DNA of 64,000 bases, taken from assembly GCA_024579835.1 (NCBI GenBank), contig CP102060.1, positions 124,001-188,000 of the forward strand, read 5' to 3'. The DNA comes from Clostridiaceae bacterium HFYG-1003. Its GTDB lineage: Bacteria > Bacillota > Clostridia > Clostridiales > Clostridiaceae. The notes under the pieces were generated by a model. The model made no database searches, was not told where the DNA came from, and worked only from the letters and a program-made list of their open reading frames with translations. Shown here piece by piece: positions 46,640-54,355 of the stretch (the first letter of the stretch is position 1; each line of letters begins with the position of its first letter). Position numbers and translations under genes: made by a program.

Positions 46640-47417
46640 TTTTTAACACCTCCTTCGTCAACTCTTTATAGCTTTCAGCAACTTTACCTTTTGGGTCATG
46701 GGAAAAAATGCTCTTGCCCTCCGCACTGGTTTCAGCAGCACGCACAGAATGGGATATTTCTGCCGAAAAAACCTTCATGCTGCCTCCGTAGGTTTCACGG
46801 AGCAAGGAGCCGATATCCTTAGCAAAATTGGTGCGGTTGTCTACCATTGTCAGCAGAACACCATCTATCTTTAATTTGGGATTTATCTGTTTGCGAACCT
46901 TATGAATAGTCTGTAAGAGCTGTTCCAATCCCTTAACAGGCAGATATTGAGCCTGTACAGGAATAATCACACTGTCAGCAGCTGCAAGGGCATTGACTGT
47001 CAGCATACCAAGGGAAGGCATACAGTCTAAAAGCACATAGTCATATTGCTTTCTTAAAGTGTCGATATATTGCTTTAAGACGGTTTCACGGCTCATGGCA
47101 TTGACGAGGGATACCTCCATGCCGGAAAGCTCAATGTTGGCAGGGAGTAAGTCTACACCCTCAGCATGTGTTAAGATGCCTTCTTTGTATTCAATAGGCT
47201 TATCCGTCAGCACCTTGCCCATGACAGTAGAGAGGGTGACAGGGAGTTTGTCTGGTTGCGGATATCCTAAGCTGATAGATAAGCTGCCTTGTGGATCGGT
47301 ATCTACCAGCAAGACTTTTTGGCTATTAAGAGCCAGTCCTATGCCTAAGTTGACACAGGTGGTCGTTTTTCCAACACCGCCTTTTTGGTTGGCGATGGCG
47401 ATTACTTTTGCGTTCAA
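46596..47417 (-). CDS. parA: ParA/Soj-type partition ATPase
   Basis: The 273-aa ATPase has the deviant Walker A motif NQKGGVGKTTTCVNLG near residue 10, the DTDPQGSLS segment, and DYVLLDCMPSLGMLTVNAL. It partitions or stabilises the circular ICE with ParB. The start is a TTG at 47417, seven bases after AAAGGAGG; the upstream in-frame ATG at 47501 would add residues unlike the family. It is the first gene of the ICE as read leftwards, with the probable rlmD remnant just upstream. Confidence 0.92.
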   Translation of the reverse strand: MNAKVIAIANQKGGVGKTTTCVNLGIGLALNSQKVLLVDTDPQGSLSISLGYPQPDKLPVTLSTVMGKVLTDKPIEYKEGILTHAEGVDLLPANIELSGMEVSLVNAMSRETVLKQYIDTLRKQYDYVLLDCMPSLGMLTVNALAAADSVIIPVQAQYLPVKGLEQLLQTIHKVRKQINPKLKIDGVLLTMVDNRTNFAKDIGSLLRETYGGSMKVFSAEISHSVRAAETSAEGKSIFSHDPKGKVAESYKELTKEVLKIEKLRQKNKSDIGR

Positions 47418-47474
47418 TTCTGTACCTCCTTTCGAGTTAGCGATAAAAAGACTGATATTAACTGATTTGTACAA

Positions 47475-47515
47475 ACAGAAATAGCCCTTTGCAAAATGCA
47501 AAAGGCAACTTCTGT
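47475..47515. terminator. Hairpin at the parA/rlmD-remnant junction
   Basis: acagaa/ttctgt, gcc/ggc and tttgca/tgcaaa pair around a short loop, making an interrupted stem that ends one base before the rlmD-remnant stop codon. It may end transcription of that gene, or be part of the ICE attachment end. Confidence 0.45.
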
Positions 47516-47516
47516 T

Positions 47517-47890
47517 CTAAATAACTTCAAAATGTACGAGAGCTTCTTTAATGGCGTTCACTTGAATAGGAGTAGGTTGTTTTCTTGGATGCTTTAATGT
47601 CTCCACTGCATTAGGTGCATCGTACATTGGCAGACCCAAACTGCGTTTGACTTCAGCGATGTATGCCGTATGTACATTGAAGCTATGTTTTTTAACGATA
47701 TATTCTTGTATCATTTTGTAAGTGGTTCGTGGTTTTGGCTTGTATGCTTCCGCTTTTGAGGCTATATTAGTAAGTAAGAGTTTATTGCGAAAAGCATCAA
47801 GGTTATCCAATGGAATCATCCCATCACCATTACCGAAGGCTACGGTTATATTGATGTAGCTGTCTGGAGCTCTGTGGTACTTTGGAGTAC
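47517..47890 (-). pseudogene. 3' remnant of an RlmD/RumA-type rRNA methyltransferase gene (probable)
   Basis: The last ~115 codons read RTTYKMIQEYIVKK... VHTAYIAEVKRSLGLPMYD and end KHPRKQPTPIQVNAIKEALVHFEVI. To my reading this is the C-terminal extension found on clostridial RumA/RlmD-like uracil-C5 methyltransferases. The catalytic domain is absent; upstream the frame passes into repeat A. The rum gene is a known integration site of some Tn1549-like ICEs, which would explain why its 3' end abuts parA. The family call rests on remembered similarity, so moderate confidence. Confidence 0.45.
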
Positions 47891-48140
47891 ATGTTGAAAC
47901 GGTAGTCTTGATCACAAGAGAAAACAAATAAAAGGTCCGGAAAGGCCTGATATCAGTGGTTTCCAGACATTCGGTAAAACCGACCGAACACTGGAAACCA
48001 TTTTTCATCATATCCATTGCCTCGGGGGATTTTTTACCTCAGGAGTCACAAAAGGGTAGGGTTGAGACTACAGATATGCTTTTTGGGGCTGGTGAGACTA
48101 CAGTCATGATGTGGGGGAGTGCTGAGGCTATGGGTGTGAT
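47890..48140. repeat. Dispersed repeat, copy A
   Basis: About 250 bp that recur, with scattered changes, at 56470-56720: gtcttgatcacaagagaaa, then ggtttccagacattcg and its inverted partner ctggaaaccattttt, then gagactacaga segments. Only the non-coding part is present here; the 57-aa gene found in copies B and C is missing. The inverted cagtggtttccag/ctggaaacc pair suggests a structured RNA or a transposon end. Confidence 0.7.
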
Positions 48141-48404
48141 GTCAAAGCAGGGCTATTTTATATGAATTTATAAACCGTTGATATCAAAGCATTACTTAAT
48201 ATTGCATATGAGTGTAGCAGATTCAGTTTGGAGAAAAAGTTAATATCATTATAATTAATACAGCAATGAGCATACATCTTGACAACAAATTAACAGTACA
48301 AGTAACAAAGAAAAAACCCAGATATAAATCTGAGCTTTTAAATGGTACAAAATGCTTTTTTGTTTAAAATTTATATGTTTAAAAAAAGATGTTCCATTAA
48401 GAAT
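48141..48404. other. Gene-free AT-rich stretch
   Basis: Apart from the minus-strand terminator at 48311-48334 I see no gene or clear signal here. Confidence 0.6.
48311..48334 (-). terminator. Rho-independent terminator of the truncated membrane-protein gene
   Basis: On the minus strand CTCAGAT pairs with ATCTGGG around a four-base loop and six T follow, about 70 bp after the stop of the gene at 48405. Confidence 0.75.
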
Positions 48405-48660
48405 TTACTTGTATTTTTTTGCAATGAAGTATTCAACCAAAGGGTATGTTATCATCGCAAAGCCTAACACAAGCAGCAAAAACAGATTAACTGTACCATT
48501 TACGATTTTATCAGCAAATACAGCCAACATCATGATGAATAATAAAATAGTATAACTTATTTTGGAACTTTTCTCTATTATTTTTTTTCCAAGTTCATCT
48601 TCTTGATATAGACCTTTTTTTTCTTCTTTGTCTCCCCAAGTGTTTATGCCGGAACCAATC
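48405..48660 (-). pseudogene. Small membrane protein, 5' end cut by an IS3-type remnant
   Basis: The remaining ~80 codons encode two membrane helices (YTILLFIMMLAVFADKIV and LFLLLVLGFAMITYPLVEYFI) after a charged segment (EEKKGLYQEDELGKKIIEKSS). This resembles DUF6442/DUF2178-type membrane proteins that follow XRE regulators in Firmicutes. The upstream part of the frame, beyond about 48660, is insertion-sequence DNA, so the natural start is lost. It may once have belonged with the XRE/membrane genes at 51536-51974. Confidence 0.6.
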
Positions 48661-48674
48661 GTCCTATAGGGGCA

Positions 48675-49248
48675 TGCGGACAAAAACTTGGACTATAAAT
48701 AATATCCAAGGAGGCCCGCATGTATTCATATGAGCAACGGTTAAAAGCAGTAGAGTTATTGATAAAGTACGACATGAGTTATGCTGCCGTTATTAGAGAA
48801 TTAGGATACCCCAATAGTCGTAGCTTACGGAGGTGGTATTACGAGTATAGGGATAAGGGTAACTTAAGCAAAGAGTTTCCTATAAGGGAACAGTTCTCTC
48901 CTGATCAGAAGCAGGCAGCAGTTGACTACTATCTTCAACATGGAAAGAATTTAAGTAGAACATGTCGGATACTAGGGTATCCCCATCGCGAAACATTAGA
49001 CAAATGGCTCAGGGAACTTGCTCCCGAAGAGAAAAAACTTTGTAGGGCCAGCCGGCCTGGTGTAAGATATACCCAAGATTATAAGGAGCAAGCCGTAATA
49101 GCCCTATGTAGCCGTGAAAAGACCGCTAAAGAGGTTGCGGCAGATTATGGGACAACCAGGGAGAACCTGTACAACTGGCATAATCAGCTCCTAATCAAGG
49201 AGCCGACGGTTGAAATGAAGCTTTCAAAAGCAAGGGCAAAGAAAAAGG
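48675..49248 (+). pseudogene. IS3-type transposase, N-terminal part, truncated
   Basis: From 48720 the frame encodes 176 codons of an IS3-type OrfA/transposase with two helix-turn-helix regions (YEQRLKAVELLIKYDMSY... RSLRRWYYEYRDKG and YTQDYKEQAVIALCS... TTRENLYNWHNQL). AAGGAGG lies a few bases upstream. The catalytic DDE half is missing because the gene runs into the two-gene transposon at about 49249. The IS left end is probably tgcggacaaaaacttgg at 48675. Confidence 0.72.
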
Positions 49249-49361
49249 TTGTCCGGATTTTAGTCAACAATCACCGATGGCCACATACCCAGTTGGCATA
49301 GGTGTCCACCGAGGAGTCCTCTAAAATCATGTCATCACTCGAAATTGAATGGAGGCATGGC

Positions 49362-50717
49362 ATGAAGGACAAGGAAAAAGCACAGGAAATAGCGACGCAA
49401 CGGGCGATTCTACTGGCGCCCCTTCTTTCCCATGACTTGGACAAGGGGCAGATCCGGGTGCTTAAGGAGCAGATCTGCCGCGAGGCTGGGATTTCCGAGC
49501 GGACCTTACGGCGATATCTGAATAGATATCAGCAGAAGGGATTTTCCGGACTGATACCGCAGGCGAGGGGATCGCAGGATTCAAGAGCCATCCCGGCGCT
49601 GGTGTTGGACGAAGCCGTGCGGCTGCGCAAAGAGATCCCGTCCAGAAGTGTGGCTGAGATCATTCGAATCATGGAATGGGAAGGCCTCACCGAAGCTGGC
49701 TCGATCAAGCGAAGCAGCCTGCAGGAGAAATTGCAGGAGAAGGGCTACAGCGGGAAGCATATGGCCATCTATGCCGCTGGCGGGGTAGCTACCCGCCGAT
49801 TTCAAAAACGCACCCGCAACAAACTGTGGCATTCGGATATCAAGTATGGCTGTTACCTGCCGATCGGTCCTGGAAACAAGCCGCAGCAGGTCTATCTGGT
49901 GGCGTTTTTGGACGACGCTACCCGGATGATCCTCCATGCCCAGTTCTACTCGAACCTGGAGCAGAGCATCGTTGAGGATTGCTTCCGCAAAGCCATCCTC
50001 AAGTGGGGAATTCCAGAGCAGGCATACTTCGATAACGGCCGCCAGTTTAAAAATAAGTGGATGTCCAGAGCCTGCGCAAAGCTTGGCATCCGGCTGATCT
50101 TCGCAAAGCCCTACTCTCCGGAAGGCACCGGAAAAATAGAAAAATTCAATCAGAATATCGATCGGTTTCTCGATGAGTATAAATTCGATAACTCGGAACG
50201 ATCCCTCGAGGTTATGAATGAGCGGTTCTGGATCTGGTTGGAAGAATGCTACCAGAACAAACCGCATACCGCACTCAATGGAACGACCCCGCATCAGGCG
50301 TATAATCTGGATCCCAGGCCCTTGAAATATCTGCCAGCGGAGAAGGTCGCCAACGCCTTTTTGCACGCTGAGACCAGAAAAGTCGATAAGAGTGGCTGCA
50401 TCAGCTTTGGCGGCGCGAAGTATGAAGTTGGGCTACCCTATGTGGCTCGCAGCGTGGAAGTGGTCTATGACCCCAGTAACACCGAGGAACTGAGCATTGA
50501 GTATCAGGATGACAAACCCTTTGTGGTGAGAAAGCTGGTCATTGGGGAGCGTGTGACGCCCAAGCCTCAGCTGCCGGAGTTCCTGACTCCAGTCAAGCCA
50601 ACCTCTTCCCGGTTACTCGATGGTGCCCAAAAGCAGAATCAGAAGCGAAAAGACAAACAGCAGTCTACGGCCATCTCTTTCAAAGACATAAGAAAAGGGG
50701 GTGGCAGTGATGTTTGA
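49362..50717 (+). CDS. rve-domain DDE transposase (IS481/TniA-like)
   Basis: The 451-aa protein has an N-terminal helix-turn-helix (CREAGISERTLRRYLNRYQQKG). An rve-type catalytic core follows, with the aspartates in WHSDIKYG and YFDNGRQFK and the glutamate in SPEGTGKIEKFNQNID. A C-terminal beta-rich domain (SFGGAKYEVGLPYVARSVEV) resembles the Mu/IS481 C-terminal barrel. The start at 49362 has GGAGG six bases upstream. Its stop overlaps the start of the ATPase gene by 8 bp, so the two act together like TniA/TniB or IstA/IstB. Confidence 0.87.
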   Translation: MKDKEKAQEIATQRAILLAPLLSHDLDKGQIRVLKEQICREAGISERTLRRYLNRYQQKGFSGLIPQARGSQDSRAIPALVLDEAVRLRKEIPSRSVAEIIRIMEWEGLTEAGSIKRSSLQEKLQEKGYSGKHMAIYAAGGVATRRFQKRTRNKLWHSDIKYGCYLPIGPGNKPQQVYLVAFLDDATRMILHAQFYSNLEQSIVEDCFRKAILKWGIPEQAYFDNGRQFKNKWMSRACAKLGIRLIFAKPYSPEGTGKIEKFNQNIDRFLDEYKFDNSERSLEVMNERFWIWLEECYQNKPHTALNGTTPHQAYNLDPRPLKYLPAEKVANAFLHAETRKVDKSGCISFGGAKYEVGLPYVARSVEVVYDPSNTEELSIEYQDDKPFVVRKLVIGERVTPKPQLPEFLTPVKPTSSRLLDGAQKQNQKRKDKQQSTAISFKDIRKGGGSDV

Positions 50718-51510
50718 AGCGTTTTATGGCTTCAAGAAAACTCCATTCTGTCGGGATCTGCCGACTACGGAACTATTCCCTTCCAATACGCTGGAGGAGT
50801 CCCTAAGCAGATTATCCTATGTCGCCGAACGGCAACTCTTCTGTGTACTCACCGGAGAGTGCGGCACTGGTAAGACGACCACCATTCGCCGATTCCGCGA
50901 TCAACTGGATGACACCAGATACACCCTGATCTATCTGGCAGACTCGAAAATGACGCCGAGAAATTTCTACAAAGGGATGCTGGATCAGTTAGGGGCCGAA
51001 TCAAGATTCTATCGAGGGGATGCCAAACGCCAGCTGCATAAAGAGATCGAGTTGATGAAAGGACTCCACAATAAGCGTCCGGTGGTCGTTGTCGATGAGG
51101 CGCATCTGCTGGATCGAGAAATGCTTGAAGAGGTACGTTTTCTCCTCAACTTCCGGATGGATGCCGTCAGTCCCATGGCACTGGTTCTGGTGGGCCAGGT
51201 CGAGCTATGGGAGAAACTCCAGATGCAGTCCTATACGGCGATCCGGCAACGGATCGACATCCAGTGCAAAATGCAATTGATGGACCACTCACAGGTGAAG
51301 GGATACATGAAACGCCACCTGGAATATGCCGGGATCGACCATGAGCTCTTCTCAGATGAGGCTACTGAGGCAATCTATCGATATTCCGGTGGATCCGCCA
51401 GGCTAGTCAACCAAGTGTGTACCAGCACCCTGATCTTTGGTTACCAAAGTGGAAAGCGAATCATTGACGACCACATGGTCAAACTGGTCATCAATGGGGA
51501 ACTGAGCTAA
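50710..51510 (+). CDS. ExeA/TnsC-like AAA ATPase of the transposon
   Basis: The 266-aa protein has Walker A LTGECGTGKTTTIRRF near residue 45, Walker B VVVVDEAHLLDREML near 120, sensor LVLVGQVELWEKL, and a C-terminal SGGSARLVNQVCTSTL lid. This is the ExeA/GspA-like family, here as a transposition regulator or target selector. Start 50710 lies within the end of the transposase gene, with AGGGGG eight bases upstream, so translation is coupled. Confidence 0.87.
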   Translation: MFEAFYGFKKTPFCRDLPTTELFPSNTLEESLSRLSYVAERQLFCVLTGECGTGKTTTIRRFRDQLDDTRYTLIYLADSKMTPRNFYKGMLDQLGAESRFYRGDAKRQLHKEIELMKGLHNKRPVVVVDEAHLLDREMLEEVRFLLNFRMDAVSPMALVLVGQVELWEKLQMQSYTAIRQRIDIQCKMQLMDHSQVKGYMKRHLEYAGIDHELFSDEATEAIYRYSGGSARLVNQVCTSTLIFGYQSGKRIIDDHMVKLVINGELS

Positions 51511-51514
51511 ACAA

Positions 51515-51548
51515 AATGGCAAGTTGAAATTTCTCTCAACTTGCCATT
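51515..51548. terminator. Bidirectional terminator
   Basis: A perfect 13-bp inverted repeat (aatggcaagttga and tcaacttgccatt) with an eight-base loop lies 5 bp after the ATPase stop and is followed by cttt. It ends the plus-strand transposon transcript and may also serve minus-strand readers. Confidence 0.7.
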
Positions 51549-51772
51549 CTTTCCAGCAATTCCCGGACAAGAAATACCATCAACTTCTGGACAAGGAACA
51601 ATAGCAGTAACACCCAAGTAATGGTAGCTACAAACATCATTACAAAAGTTCCCATTGCTAACACATCATACATTTCGATAGTTTTTCCTAATGCAATTTT
51701 ATAAATAATATTTGCTATCAGCACTAAAGTAGCAACACCAAATACACGCATTAGATTACGTCTTTTTATCAT
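51536..51772 (-). CDS. Small membrane protein next to an XRE regulator, probably 3'-truncated
   Basis: The 78-aa product has two membrane helices (VFGVATLVLIANIIYKIAL and MGTFVMMFVATITWVLLLLFLV). Start 51772 has GGAGAGG at 6 bases and overlaps the XRE gene. The last ~18 codons lie within the transposon's right end, so the natural C-terminus is probably lost. The pair XRE regulator plus small membrane proteins is common in Firmicutes; the signal it senses is unknown. Confidence 0.6.
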   Translation of the reverse strand: MIKRRNLMRVFGVATLVLIANIIYKIALGKTIEMYDVLAMGTFVMMFVATITWVLLLLFLVQKLMVFLVRELLERMAS

Positions 51773-51974
51773 CTTTTTCCTCTCCTTCATTTAAAAATAA
51801 GTAGTCTACTTTTACACCTAGTGTTGTTGCTATGTTAAATGCTAATTGTAAACTCGGATCATATTTGTTGTTTTCAATAGCGTTGATTGTCTGTCTACTT
51901 ACATTACATAAATCTGCCAACCCTCCTTGGGAAAGATTATTCTTTTCTCGATATTCTTTAATTTTATTTTGCAT
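51756..51974 (-). CDS. XRE-family helix-turn-helix regulator
   Basis: This 72-aa protein is a single Cro/CI domain (NKIKEYREKNNLSQGGLADLCNVSRQTINAIENNKYDPSLQLAFNIA), ending in a YLFLNEGEEKDD tail. It matches the YozG-like subgroup that controls adjacent membrane-protein genes. Start 51974 has AGGTGGG seven or so bases upstream; an earlier ATG at 52031 has none. It overlaps the membrane-protein gene, so they are co-expressed. Confidence 0.82.
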   Translation of the reverse strand: MQNKIKEYREKNNLSQGGLADLCNVSRQTINAIENNKYDPSLQLAFNIATTLGVKVDYLFLNEGEEKDDKKT

Positions 51975-52159
51975 ATGAATCCCACCTTTGAGATCATGTA
52001 AAACATCTTTTACACCTTTATTGTAAAACAAAATGGAATAGCTGTCAAATACTTTTTACACTCGTTCCATTTTTTTGAAACATAAAAAAATCTGCAACCC
52101 GCTCTGTTGAACGTTTTGCAGACCCTGAAATCATAATTTAGTTGATGCTAACTCCCAAA

Positions 52160-52539
52160 CTCAGGAGACTACAGATATGCTTTTTGGGGCCGGTGGGACT
52201 ACAGTCATGATGTAATGGGCTGGTGAGGCAATGGATGAGATGTTATTATTTTGCTCTGAAATTTATATTGAAAAGTCATAGTTTAAGAAACCCAAGGATT
52301 TCTTGTCCACCTTCAATGTTAGAATGTATGTACGATATTAAGGAGTAGACATCATGACAGAAAAACAGTTTTTAAGAGCAGCATTGGATCATTACTTTGA
52401 GACCGGAAATCGATTCTATCACAACGAGGGCAAGGCGGTCCTAGTGAGTCTTGAGACCGTGACAAAGTACAAGGCGCTTCCAGAGGACCCGACAGACTAT
52501 GAAGCTACCTCCATCTGCCCGGAGTGACGGACCTCCCTG
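52160..52539 (+). repeat. Dispersed repeat, copy B (contains a 57-aa gene)
   Basis: This copy shares about 380 bp with 56640-57015 at roughly 90 percent or more by eye, from gagactacaga through the 57-aa gene to tgacggacctccct, where the two sequences abruptly part. The left part of the unit (seen in copies A and C) is absent here. The sharp right breakpoint and the recombinase remnant that follows suggest recombination or element excision at this point. The gap 52032-52159 holds nothing else I can identify. Confidence 0.75.
52354..52527 (+). CDS. 57-aa repeat-borne protein, copy 1, function unknown
   Basis: The product starts [19 protein letters not shown] and ends [13 protein letters not shown]; a good AAGGAG site precedes it. 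It is identical to copy 2 at 56830 except for Asn-to-Glu at one position (YHNEGKA versus YHNKGKA). Many third-base differences separate the two copies, so the protein sequence has been conserved while the DNA drifted, a sign of a real gene. The only two Cys/Pro-rich features are at the end. No known family is recognised. Confidence 0.6.
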   Translation: MTEKQFLRAALDHYFETGNRFYHNEGKAVLVSLETVTKYKALPEDPTDYEATSICPE

Positions 52540-52972
52540 TAAGGAAGTGGTGATGGAGGCAATCAACGAAGCCTTCCGTGAGAAGGAAGTCATTTTACCG
52601 CTTTTACTAGAGAATATTGAAAGCAGTCTGGAAGAGAATACTTCCGTTCGCATTGCAGCGGTTGATGAACAGATAAAAGCACTCCAACACGAACTTTTAG
52701 CAACGGCTGGTGTTAAGAACTCAGGTGATGAACTTGGCATGGAGATTAGAAGGCTACGCGATGAGAAGCAGGCCATTCAGATGGAGGAAGCTTCCCGTCA
52801 GGAGTTGAAGACACGAATCGATGAACTGAAAGCCTTTCTCGAAGGCCTGTCATGCGAGCTTACCGAATACGATGAGCAGTTTGTAAAAACGCTCATAGAT
52901 AAGATAACTGTCTACGATGACTATTTCATAGTGGAATTCAAGTCAGGAATCGAAATACAAATTGATGAGTAA
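52540..52972 (+). pseudogene. Large serine recombinase, C-terminal remnant
   Basis: About 140 codons encode a coiled coil ([43 protein letters not shown]) and then the typical end [24 protein letters not shown] of large serine recombinases. The catalytic and DNA-binding domains are missing; the sequence begins at the break in repeat B. It marks a lost mobile element. Confidence 0.8.
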
Positions 52973-53084
52973 TCGATACAACTGAATTCCAATCTAGTGT
53001 TGAGATAGATATCAAATTTTATGAACAAAGTTAGGCCGTCGCCCTCGAAGGCTTTACATCTTTTTATAGTGCTCGATTGAGCAT

Positions 53085-53672
53085 TTAATACACACCCGAT
53101 ACCATGATTGCAGAATATAATAAAAATAAGGCCATTACTATATTTGCTGCTTTTTGGTGTTTCTGTAAAAAATCCTTAAATACACTGCCGAAAAGAACCC
53201 AAGTAATGAATGCCAAAAATCCAATAATCGTTATAATTAACACAAACAACAGTAACATTGGCGTGGATTTATAGTAAGGCAAAACAAAGCTTGGGATTAC
53301 AGTCATTGTAAAAAGTACGACTTTAGGATTTATGAATTGCATCAGGAAACCTGACATGAAAGATGAGGTCCCTGATTGCGTATCTGCCTGCTTTGATGGT
53401 TTTATTCTGAAGATTTGAAGTGCCAGATAAGCTATGTACAATCCTCCAAGGACCTGCATAACAGGGAGAATTGTTGGCAAAACAGACATGAGGGCCACAT
53501 TAAGCATAGCAGAGACAGAAAGCAATATTCCAAAGGCGATGGTTGCACCGTATGTGTATTCCATCGCCTTTTTGGCTCCTAAATTGTGGACTGTTGATAG
53601 AATCACCACGTTTGTGGGTCCTGGAGTAACAGTAACTAATACACAATATATTAAAAAAGATGTTAAATTCAT
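53085..53672 (-). CDS. LysE/RhtB-family exporter
   Basis: This 195-aa protein has about six membrane helices and the family signature VTVTPGPTNVVILSTVHN near residue 15, with a GFLMQFINPKVVLFTMTV segment in the middle. It should export an amino acid or related small molecule; the substrate is not shown. It lies 112 bp after the DUF2000 gene on the same strand and divergent from a LysR regulator, so that regulator probably controls it. Confidence 0.88.
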   Translation of the reverse strand: MNLTSFLIYCVLVTVTPGPTNVVILSTVHNLGAKKAMEYTYGATIAFGILLSVSAMLNVALMSVLPTILPVMQVLGGLYIAYLALQIFRIKPSKQADTQSGTSSFMSGFLMQFINPKVVLFTMTVIPSFVLPYYKSTPMLLLFVLIITIIGFLAFITWVLFGSVFKDFLQKHQKAANIVMALFLLYSAIMVSGVY

Positions 53673-53784
53673 ATTTGACCGCCTTACACCATATACTGGA
53701 TATTTATGAGAAATAATTTATTGAAAAAGGTGGCTTCAATAAGCCACCGAAAAAGAAAAAAAAATTCGATAGCGGAGATTTTAC

Positions 53785-54192
53785 CTACTTATGCAGTTCA
53801 AATCCCTTCAGCAGACGATCGACATGATTTTTTTTCCCTCTAATGCCAATCCCAACTAAATTTAATTCCTCTGTTGCAAATTGTGCGACCATTGCGCGGT
53901 TATCATCATCATTGTAGGTTTTGAATAACTCCTCGGTATATATCGAGAGTACAACATCCTTTGTCAAAGCCTTCTGTAACAGTTCTTTCAATTGCTCTCC
54001 AGTAGCAGAGTGAATAAGTATTGGTTGCTGCGACATAGGTAGATATTGAACATTATTCTTATCTTGATAAGGTTGACCGACGATATCTTGGGTTCCGGCA
54101 ATACCACTCATCAAGAAAGCGGTAACATTCAGTTCTTGCCATGGTTCGAGATCATTTCTTAAAACAATTTTTATCTTGGTATCAAATTCCAT
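53785..54192 (-). CDS. DUF2000-family protein
   Basis: This 135-aa protein matches DUF2000 (KIKIVLRNDLEPWQELNVTAFLMSGIAG... YLPMSQQPILIHSATGEQLKEL... VGIGIRGKKNHVDRLLKGF). The fold is related to peptidyl-tRNA hydrolase II, but the function is not known. It is the first gene of a minus-strand pair with the exporter and is divergent from lysR. GAGAAG precedes its ATG. Confidence 0.82.
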   Translation of the reverse strand: MEFDTKIKIVLRNDLEPWQELNVTAFLMSGIAGTQDIVGQPYQDKNNVQYLPMSQQPILIHSATGEQLKELLQKALTKDVVLSIYTEELFKTYNDDDNRAMVAQFATEELNLVGIGIRGKKNHVDRLLKGFELHK

Positions 54193-54310
54193 TAGTTCTT
54201 CTCCTTAATCTAATTTTTGTAAATGCGGAAAACTTGTATTTCAAAGACTTGTATTTCACATTTCTATATGATATTATATTTCAACTAATAAATTCAGTCA
54301 AATTGAAATG

Positions 54311-54329
54311 ATTGAATCACTGATTCAAT
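54311..54329. promoter_or_regulatory. Candidate LysR operator
   Basis: attgaatca and tgattcaat are perfect 9-bp inverted arms around one base, with a further half-site ttgaatca at 54335-54342. It lies 27 bp before lysR in the interval between divergent genes, as expected for LysR autoregulation and activation of the opposite operon. Confidence 0.6.
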
Positions 54330-54355
54330 TATTTTGAATCAAAGCGAGGTAATTA

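Larger units (their letters stand above)
11000..47417 (-). mobile_element. Tn1549-type integrative conjugative element backbone
   Basis: A near-continuous minus-strand series matches the Tn1549/CTn gene order: ParA, ParB, DUF6017, PcfB, VirD4, Maff2, VirB6-like, PrgI, VirB4, CHAP hydrolase, DUF4315, DUF4366, topoisomerase III, RadC fusion, TTRAP, giant methylase-helicase, CD1845-like, MobC and MobP relaxase. Neighbouring genes often overlap by 1-60 bp. No integrase or excisionase is visible; in Tn1549 they lie beyond the relaxase and cargo, so they may be left of the window. The outer ends given are the limits of recognisable backbone, not mapped att sites. Three insertions interrupt it: the HEPN-motif gene, a BRO-type gene and the 8.3-kb mobilizable element. 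Confidence 0.85.
49249..51594 (+). mobile_element. Two-gene transposon (rve transposase plus ExeA/TnsC-like ATPase)
   Basis: A GC-rich unit of about 2.35 kb is bounded by related termini: ttgtccggattt at the left and, read inward from the right, ttgtccagaagtt followed by a second ttgtccggg 20 bp further in. Repeated end motifs of this kind occur in transposons with TnsB/TniA-like enzymes. No target duplication is evident. The remainder of the IS3-type gene does not reappear on the far side, so a deletion probably accompanied or followed insertion. Confidence 0.65.

Noticed and set aside
47890-48017. Upstream extension of the rlmD-remnant frame to an ATG at 48017
   Set aside because: These codons come from repeat A, which also occurs at 56460 in other contexts, so they are not part of the original protein.
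49581-50366. 261-codon minus-strand frame opposite the rve transposase
   Set aside because: Shadow of the transposase in GC-rich DNA; no ribosome site or domain.
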